Below, piece after piece: positions 60,104-64,000 of a stretch of 64,000 bases of DNA; positions within the stretch are counted from its first letter, which is position 1, and each line of letters begins with the position of its first letter. Source of the DNA: Thioalkalivibrio sp. ALJ7 (lineage in GTDB: Bacteria; Pseudomonadota; Gammaproteobacteria; Ectothiorhodospirales; Ectothiorhodospiraceae); the NCBI RefSeq assembly GCF_000376865.1, contig NZ_AQXQ01000012.1, positions 310,001 to 374,000 on the forward strand. The letters run 5' to 3'. The notes beneath the pieces were generated by a model that was not told the origin of the DNA, searched no databases, and saw nothing but the letters and a program-made list of their open reading frames with translations. The translations under genes and the position numbers were made by a program.

Positions 60104-62437
60104 TCAGTCTTTCGACCCCGGCACCAGCACCTCGCGGTTGCCATTGGACTGCACCGGGCTGACCAGACCGGCGGCCTCCATGTCCTCGACCATGCGCGCG
60201 GCGCGGTTGTAGCCGATCTTCAGCCGGCGCTGGACGAACGAGATCGAGGCCTTGCGCGACTCGATCACGATCTGCACCGCCTGGTCGTACAAGGGGTCGC
60301 TCTCGCTTTCGCCCTGGCCCGGGGACTCCAGCCCGGGAATACTCGCCGCGCCGGCCTCCGGCTCGTCGAGGATGGCCTCGTTGTAGTCCGGCTCGCCGGT
60401 GGACTTCAGGTACTCGACCACCTGATGCACCTCGTTGTCGCCGACGAAGGCCCCGTGGACGCGTTCGGGCATCGCCTTGCCCGGTGGCAGGTAGAGCATG
60501 TCGCCATGCCCCAGCAGATGCTCCGCCCCCATCTGATCCAGGATGGTGCGTGAATCCACCCGCGAGGAGACCTGGAACGCAATACGTGTAGGGATGTTGG
60601 CCTTGATCAAGCCGGTGATCACATCCACCGAAGGCCGCTGGGTCGCCAGGATCAGATGGATGCCGGCGGCGCGAGCCTTCTGCGCCAGCCGTGCGATCAG
60701 CTCCTCTACCTTCTTGCCGACCACCATGATCATGTCGGCAAACTCGTCGACCACGATCACGATGAACGGCAGCGTCTCCAGCTCCGGCGCCTCGGTCTCG
60801 GTGATCGCCTCTTCCGGCTTGAACAGCGGGTCCTTCAGCGGCTCTCCGGCCGCCTCGGCATCCCGCACCTTCTTGTTGAAGCCACCGATGTTGCGCACGC
60901 CCATCGCCGACATCAGCTTGTAACGCCGTTCCATCTCCGCCACTGCCCAGCGCAGGGCGTTGGAGGCATCCTTCATGTCAGTGACGACCTCGCACAGCAG
61001 GTGCGGGATGCCCTCGTAGACCGAAAGCTCCAGCATCTTCGGGTCGATCAGGATCAGCCGAACCTCGTCCGGGGTCGCCTTGTACAGCAGCGACAGCAGC
61101 ATGGCATTCACGCCCACCGACTTCCCGGACCCGGTAGTCCCGGCCACCAGCAGGTGCGGCATCTTTGCCAGATCCGCCATCACCGGGGCACCCCCGATAT
61201 CCTTGCCCAGCGCCATCGTCAGCGGTGACTTGTTCGAGTCGAACAGATCCGAGCGCAGGATCTCGGACAGGGCCACGATCTCGCGATTCTCGTTCGGGAT
61301 CTCCAGACCCACGGTCGACTTGCCCGGGATCACCTCGACGATGCGCACCGCCATCACCGACAGCGAGCGCGCCAGATCCGTGGACAGCCCGGAAATCCGC
61401 GAGGCCTTCACCCCAGCCGCCGGCTGCAGTTCGAAGCGCGTAATCACCGGGCCCGGCTGCACGGCCACGACCTCGACCTCCACGCCGAAGTCCTTGAGCT
61501 TGAGCTCCACCAGCCGCGACAACGCCTGCAGAGACTCCTCGGAGAAACCCTCGGGCGGTGGAGGCGGCTCGTCCAACAGCGACAGCGGAGGATGCGGATC
61601 GGCCCCGCTGCCCTCGGTGAACAGCGGGACCTGTTTCTCCTTCTGTACCCGCGGGCTGGGGGGCGGCGTCTCGATGCGCGGCTCCACCCGCGACGGCGCA
61701 CGCTTCTCGGTGCGCTTGCGCTCCTTCTCCACGCGGGTCTCGCGTTCGGCGCGTTCGCGGGCGCCAATGCGCCGGTCGCGCGCGGAATCGATCGCCGCGC
61801 GGGTGCGTTCCCAGGCGCGCACGGCCAGCTGACCGAGACGGTCCATCAGCAGGAACCAGGAGAGCCCGGTGAAAAGCGTCACCCCGGCAAGGAACAGCGC
61901 GAGCAGCACCAGCGTACCGCCGACCAGGCTCAACCCGGCCACCGCCCAGCCGCCGAAGAGGTCTCCCAGGATGCCGCCGGCATGCACCGGCATTCCGCCC
62001 GGCAACAAGTGCAGCGCCGCCAGCGCGGAGCCGGAGATCAGCGCGACGATCAGGGCAACGCCACGCACCGTCAGCTCCATCGGGCTCGCAATCTGCGCCT
62101 CGCGGCGGTGGCGGAACAGCCACCAGCCGATGCCGGCGACCGCCAGCGGGATCAGGTAGGCGAGATAGCCCAGCAGATGGAAGACGATATCGGCGAACCA
62201 GGCACCGGTGGTGCCACCCAGATTACGCAGCCCTTCACCATCGCCGGTGGTGGACCAGGCGGCATCCCCCGGGTGGTAGCTCACCAGGGCCACCAACAGA
62301 TACAACGCCAGCATGCCGAAGATCAGCAGCGCGCCCTCGCGCAGCCCACGCAGCAACTGGCCGCTCAGACTGGGCGCTGCGGCCGGCTCGATGGTCTTCT
62401 TGCCCTTGCCCCCGGTTTTGGCCTTGCTTGCGGCCAT
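60104..62437 (-). CDS. ftsK: DNA translocase FtsK
   Basis: A 777-aa septal DNA pump for chromosome segregation and dimer resolution. The N-terminal domain has four transmembrane helices (about residues 30-185), a short charged linker (about 185-290), then the RecA-like motor with Walker [19 protein letters not shown] and Walker [16 protein letters not shown]. The C-terminal gamma winged helix ([20 protein letters not shown]) reads KOPS. ATG 62437 ([14 protein letters not shown]) has GGGGAG upstream. The linker is much shorter than in E. coli. Confidence 0.97.
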   Translation of the reverse strand: MAASKAKTGGKGKKTIEPAAAPSLSGQLLRGLREGALLIFGMLALYLLVALVSYHPGDAAWSTTGDGEGLRNLGGTTGAWFADIVFHLLGYLAYLIPLAVAGIGWWLFRHRREAQIASPMELTVRGVALIVALISGSALAALHLLPGGMPVHAGGILGDLFGGWAVAGLSLVGGTLVLLALFLAGVTLFTGLSWFLLMDRLGQLAVRAWERTRAAIDSARDRRIGARERAERETRVEKERKRTEKRAPSRVEPRIETPPPSPRVQKEKQVPLFTEGSGADPHPPLSLLDEPPPPPEGFSEESLQALSRLVELKLKDFGVEVEVVAVQPGPVITRFELQPAAGVKASRISGLSTDLARSLSVMAVRIVEVIPGKSTVGLEIPNENREIVALSEILRSDLFDSNKSPLTMALGKDIGGAPVMADLAKMPHLLVAGTTGSGKSVGVNAMLLSLLYKATPDEVRLILIDPKMLELSVYEGIPHLLCEVVTDMKDASNALRWAVAEMERRYKLMSAMGVRNIGGFNKKVRDAEAAGEPLKDPLFKPEEAITETEAPELETLPFIVIVVDEFADMIMVVGKKVEELIARLAQKARAAGIHLILATQRPSVDVITGLIKANIPTRIAFQVSSRVDSRTILDQMGAEHLLGHGDMLYLPPGKAMPERVHGAFVGDNEVHQVVEYLKSTGEPDYNEAILDEPEAGAASIPGLESPGQGESESDPLYDQAVQIVIESRKASISFVQRRLKIGYNRAARMVEDMEAAGLVSPVQSNGNREVLVPGSKD

Positions 62438-62498
62438 GTGCTCCCCATTGGTCCAGCCCGCGGTTGCGGGCATCTCGAAACAGCTTGCAGTTTACCGG

Positions 62499-63968
62499 TT
62501 AAGACGCCCTGCGTGGGGCCCCGGACTCGGAGCTGAGAAGCGGGTCCGGATCGGCCGACCAGATCCAGCCCTCGCGCTCGGCCAACACCAACTCGTCGGT
62601 GGAAGGCCCCACCGCTCGTCCGCGGAGAAAATCGGCCCCGGCAAGGACGCAAAGCACCGCATCCTGAACATCGTCGGTGACATCCGCGAGATTCGGCATC
62701 GGGTCCGCGAACGTGGCGACCAATCCCGAGTGCACCGCCGCGCGGTCGTCCCAGCCCCGCAGGCGACGCAGGGCCGCCGGATATACCTCGATCGCGGCGG
62801 ACTCGTTGATCGGCCCCGCGCTTTGCGGCAGCGCGAACGCGAGGCCGCTTCGTGCACGCAGCTCCTGGAGCAACTGGACAGCCGCCAGCGCCATTCGCGC
62901 GATGAAGTTCGCGCCGACCTCCAGCGGGCGCTTGCCCAGCCGCGCCCGAATGACGCGGTCGGTATGGCGATGAAACATCGCATCCGCGGCTTCCGCGATG
63001 CCCTCCCCGGCGCGGTGGCCCGACAGCGCCTGGCCCAGTGCCGCCGGCCAGCCAAGCGGGGCATCCAGGCACAGCAGGACCGGATTCGGCGTGCTCATCC
63101 AGGCGCACAGTACGTCGGCGACCGGCTCCGACGGATGGGCGCGGCGCGCCTCCTCAAGGCGAATCTGGTCACCGGACCAGGAGGCCCGCGCCAGCCCGGT
63201 CTTGCGCGGCTGGGTCGCGCAATCCACACCGATGATGCAGACCTCCCGGCTCACGGGCAGCGCCCCCCAAACGGCGAACACCGGATCGGCGTGATCCAGG
63301 CGCCCGGCGTAGGGGTCGTCCGCCGGACGCGGCAAGCCGCGCAAGGACCAGGTCGCAAGATCCTTAAAGCCCGACCGCAGGAACAGATCCAATACCAATC
63401 CCATGCGTTCGAAGTCGTACAACCGCCCCCACACCGCAATCGCCTTGGTCGGAAAGCAGCGATCGGAGAACGTGACCATGAACACCCCGTCCGGGCGCAG
63501 CACCTCGCGTACCGCGCGGAACACCGCCTCGGGCTGCGTCAGGTACTCGACCGACGCGGTACAGACCACGGCATCGAAGCTCGCCGTCGCATATGGCAGT
63601 TCCGGACGGAGGTTCAGGTCGTGCACCAGGGATGACGTCAGCCGGGGGTTGTCCGCCAGCTCCTCGGCGTTCATGCCCAGCCCGATCACGGCTTCCGGCG
63701 ACTCGACTCGGTCCAGGTGGGACTCCCAGCTGCTCATCAAGTCGAGCACCCGCGCACCCACCGGAATGCAGGCGGAATACAGCGCGGCGATCTCGGCCCG
63801 CGCGGTCGCGTCCAGGTGGTGCACCCGGCGCGGTGCGGCATAGAACACCGCATCGGACTCCGGGTCCTCGCGCCCCAGCGCCCCGTCGACCCAGAAGTCG
63901 GTCGGTCGTCCACGCCAGCGGGCCTGCATGCCCGGCCCGCTGGCCGTCAGCAGCCGGGCAACATCCAC
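62499..63968 (-). CDS. Fusion of a SAM-dependent methyltransferase and a DUF429 domain
   Basis: A 489-aa frame with two parts. Residues about 1-240 are a class I methyltransferase: motif I replaced by VLDLMSSWESHLD, as in a known subgroup, then SFDAVVCTASVEYLTQP and EVLRPDGVFMVTFSDRCFP. Residues about 243-489 match DUF429, an RNase H-like nuclease-type fold (VCIIGVDCATQPRKTGLARA; VLLCLDAPLGWPAALG; IEVYPAALRRL). The first codon in the window is a GTG at 63968, but the frame is open to the window edge, so the gene may start further upstream. Function unknown. Confidence 0.75.
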   Translation of the reverse strand: MDVARLLTASGPGMQARWRGRPTDFWVDGALGREDPESDAVFYAAPRRVHHLDATARAEIAALYSACIPVGARVLDLMSSWESHLDRVESPEAVIGLGMNAEELADNPRLTSSLVHDLNLRPELPYATASFDAVVCTASVEYLTQPEAVFRAVREVLRPDGVFMVTFSDRCFPTKAIAVWGRLYDFERMGLVLDLFLRSGFKDLATWSLRGLPRPADDPYAGRLDHADPVFAVWGALPVSREVCIIGVDCATQPRKTGLARASWSGDQIRLEEARRAHPSEPVADVLCAWMSTPNPVLLCLDAPLGWPAALGQALSGHRAGEGIAEAADAMFHRHTDRVIRARLGKRPLEVGANFIARMALAAVQLLQELRARSGLAFALPQSAGPINESAAIEVYPAALRRLRGWDDRAAVHSGLVATFADPMPNLADVTDDVQDAVLCVLAGADFLRGRAVGPSTDELVLAEREGWIWSADPDPLLSSESGAPRRAS

Positions 63969-64000
63969 CGTCCGCTCATCGTCACGCCCAACCTCGTGGC

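Overview
The window is high-GC gammaproteobacterial chromosome. The gene order rimP-nusA, 14-gene nuo operon, secG-tpiA-glmM-folP-ftsH-rlmE/yhbY-greA-carB-carA-dapB is typical of gammaproteobacteria. Together with 6S RNA beside the 5-formyl-THF cyclo-ligase/EVE genes, separate nuoC and nuoD, a DsrE-like protein and a nitrate-assimilation operon, it suggests a Chromatiales/Ectothiorhodospiraceae organism (Thioalkalivibrio-like). The genus is an inference from gene content and order, not from a database search.

Layout. 1-1.5 kb: start of nusA, rimP with an attenuator-like leader hairpin, and initiator tRNA-Met. 1.5-16.6 kb: DUF2818 gene and nuoN to nuoA, all on the minus strand, read from one candidate promoter at about 16.77 kb. 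16.9-29.8 kb: tRNA-Leu(GAG) and the housekeeping block secG to dapB, nearly all minus; only yhbY is plus. 29.9-37.4 kb: MFS transporter, aroC, a periplasmic HbpS/GlcG-like protein, rhodanese, 6S RNA, cyclo-ligase, EVE protein, GST, cupin, DUF6064 membrane protein and a Tat-exported aldo/keto reductase.

37.4-44.7 kb is the most rearranged part. The hemD-cysG pair occurs twice as direct repeats of about 1.6 kb. One copy of cysG is truncated and joined to an IS481-type transposase remnant. Between the copies lies a compositionally different Hpt-REC-REC-GGDEF-EAL gene, and a small remnant of the aldo/keto reductase gene sits beside the second hemD. 44.7-55.1 kb is an assimilatory nitrate operon (nrtA-nrtB-nrtD-nirB-nirD-nasA-cysG-hemD). 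It is preceded by a sigma-54 promoter, NtrC-like sites, a leader RNA with an ANTAR-type hexaloop overlapping a terminator, and the NIT-ANTAR regulator gene nasR. These parts together predict nitrogen-limitation control at initiation and nitrate control by antitermination.

55.2-64 kb: DsrE-like protein, a small membrane protein, a yybP-ykoY-type manganese riboswitch in front of a TMEM165/GDT1-type exporter, TVP38-family protein, rarA, a 337-bp element with 34-bp terminal inverted repeats, lolA, ftsK, and a fused methyltransferase-DUF429 protein that may run out of the window. No CRISPR array, prophage, rRNA or complete insertion sequence was seen.
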